DNA of 64,000 nt from Sycobia sp. Sy_11. Lineage: Eukaryota; Arthropoda; Insecta; Hymenoptera; Epichrysomallidae. Location: the NCBI GenBank assembly GCA_018907035.1, contig JACCIC010000029.1:3164501-3228500 (forward strand), written 5' to 3'. Within the stretch, counting starts at the first letter, position 1. The number at the start of each line of letters is the position of its first letter. The notes below the pieces were generated by a model. The model was not told the origin of the DNA. It did not search any database and worked only from the letters and a program-made list of their open reading frames with translations. Of this stretch, positions 62,266 through 64,000 are shown piece by piece. The translations under genes and the position numbers were made by a program.

Positions 62266-62865
62266 TTTATTGGATTAAAGTAATATTTTTAAATTATGCT
62301 CAAAGGTCGAGCGACGTAATATTTAACTTAGCGGCGACTATAAATTTTATAGTATATGTATAGGTTCGCTCTTTTATATGAATTTTGCCAAATATGCTGA
62401 ATAAAATTTGTTGGGGTTGATTATATGGTAGCGGAATAATATTAGTATTTTCGTAAATTATATTTTTGTCTGGACGGAGCTGCTTCTCGATTTTTTCCAT
62501 GGCAGCTTTACTTCGCTTATTTTTTTACCGTTCTTATCCAATTTATATAAGTTTTACTTTTGCTTTGAAAATAATAAGTATTATTTGTTGTATTTTGTAG
62601 ATAAGGAGCGTCTTCGCTGCTAATTGTGGAAACGACAGTAGGCGATTCGAGACGCTTGAATACTGTATTTAATGTGCTTTAGAATGGCTTACTGTTTAAC
62701 ACAGATTCTGCAGCGGATAGTTCGGATAGGTGTAATCGTTGTCTTAATCTTGTTACGTAAACATAGGTGCTTGGCGTAGAATTCGTTGAGTGTCAATTTG
62801 AACTTTATTACAATGCTTTAAAATGTGTTCCTATTAATTACACGAAAAATTTTTTCTGAAGAGAA
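62266..62865. other. AT-rich DNA upstream of the LINE remnant
   Basis: A 66-codon minus-strand frame (62500-62300) precedes the endonuclease block and could be part of the same element; not recognizable by itself. Confidence 0.35.
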
Positions 62866-63002
<137 letters not shown>

Positions 63003-64000
63003 CTGATCTAATATATCGATATTAATTGCCATCAAAGGTGGAATTTTTAATACATCTTATATTTTGTCAAATATTTATTTTCTAAAATTTAGAGTCTGGA
63101 CGATCGTTGATCGTCGTGTTTTGTTTCCACGTAATTTATACTTGATGTCGGTAGTACTCCAATTTTATAAAAGTGCTCTATAATTTCACTGCGAGTATTG
63201 AGCTTACATTTGAAATTATTATTATCTTTGTTTGAGAAACAGGAGGACATATTTCAAGTATTTGGGAACTAACTCTTACCTTGAGAGCTTTTAATGTGAG
63301 CCTTTAATAGTGCCTGGACTATTAATGTAAATACAAACACGACTTCGAGAAATGCGGGAAATTTACTTAATATTATTTGGATCGATCATACTACCCAATG
63401 CACGTCAATATTCTTGAATTGGCATGCTCTTTTGTATAAACTTCTTGTTGCATATTTTTGATATATAAAGTGCTTAGTTCCAACTTTTGAAAGAGATACT
63501 AGATCAGTACTGGTTTCCATCTTTAGTTGACGGGCACTCTTGTAGACAGAAGCCTTTGTCTTTCTTTGATATATTTTAAATTGTTTGTACCACGCATTCG
63601 TATACGCTTTTCGCTTTATGCAGAACGGTCCACTTTTTTATTCGTTTTCACTCATGCCGATAGTTAAAATCTCGATTGTTTAAAATTAAGTTATTTTTCG
63701 AGAGTAATAAAAACACGTCTACACATGTGACTGTATCAAGCTGAACCATGATTCAGTTCTCTCCATTTGACCACTGTATTATCTCAGAGCTGCTATTTTT
63801 ACATATGTTCATTCAGCATTGCCTTTGCATATGCGTTGGACGTTTTCTTCGCTAACTCTATCGTAAAATACTGGAACTTTTACTGAAACGGTTTTCGATT
63901 AGTGATTTCAAGATATATTTACCTTTGTCTCAAGTTCTTGCCTGGGCAAGTTTCAAGCTATAAATACATATCGAATATAGCAATAAAATTTCTCTAAAAT
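63003..64000. other. AT-rich DNA, nothing recognized
   Basis: All frames closed by stops; no arrays. Confidence 0.55.

Overview
The window looks like intergenic or intronic DNA from an insect nuclear genome. I cannot identify a single intact protein-coding gene. The evidence for an insect is indirect: two decayed mariner-family transposons, an insect-type TA-flanked MITE, a LINE endonuclease fragment, very dense AT and GA/CT dinucleotide microsatellites, and CpG-rich, GC-rich islands sitting in an AT-rich background with no sign of CpG depletion. This mix is common in Hymenoptera such as ants and wasps, but the order is an inference. There are no bacterial features (operons, ribosome binding sites, long dense ORFs).

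Layout. 1-50.6 kb is a mosaic of AT-rich single-copy sequence, CpG-rich islands (about 0.5-1, 12.5-12.9, 17.9-18.3, 27.2-27.5, 34.4-35.2, 39.4-39.7, 47.5-48.1 and 49.4-50.1 kb) and about 45 (TA)n arrays of mostly 30-60 bp, with many (CT/GA)n and some (CA/GT)n arrays. Two copies of one MITE lie in opposite orientation at 16.9 and 31.1 kb. Two degenerate arrays with a 10-bp period lie at 36.4-37.0 and 45.7-46.1 kb, also in opposite orientation. A 5'-truncated mariner remnant is on the minus strand at 41.8-42.4 kb. From 50.6 to 58.6 kb the (TA)n arrays stop. This stretch holds a full-length but inactivated mariner with both terminal inverted repeats (53,531-54,774) and, just upstream, a tRNA-Lys-like fragment. 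From 58.6 kb there is another CpG-rich and microsatellite cluster with a 133-bp (GT)n array, then AT-rich DNA with a LINE endonuclease remnant (about 62.1-62.3 kb, minus strand) and a second long (TG)n array.

No genes act together here. The recognizable proteins are all dead transposon products. The longest open frames come from CpG-rich low-stop DNA or from translated dinucleotide repeats (Tyr-Ile, Ser-Leu, Arg-Glu, Thr-His and Cys-Val runs), and I do not count them as genes. The best-supported observations are the mariner with matched TIRs, the MITE pair, the phased 10-bp arrays and the density of microsatellites.
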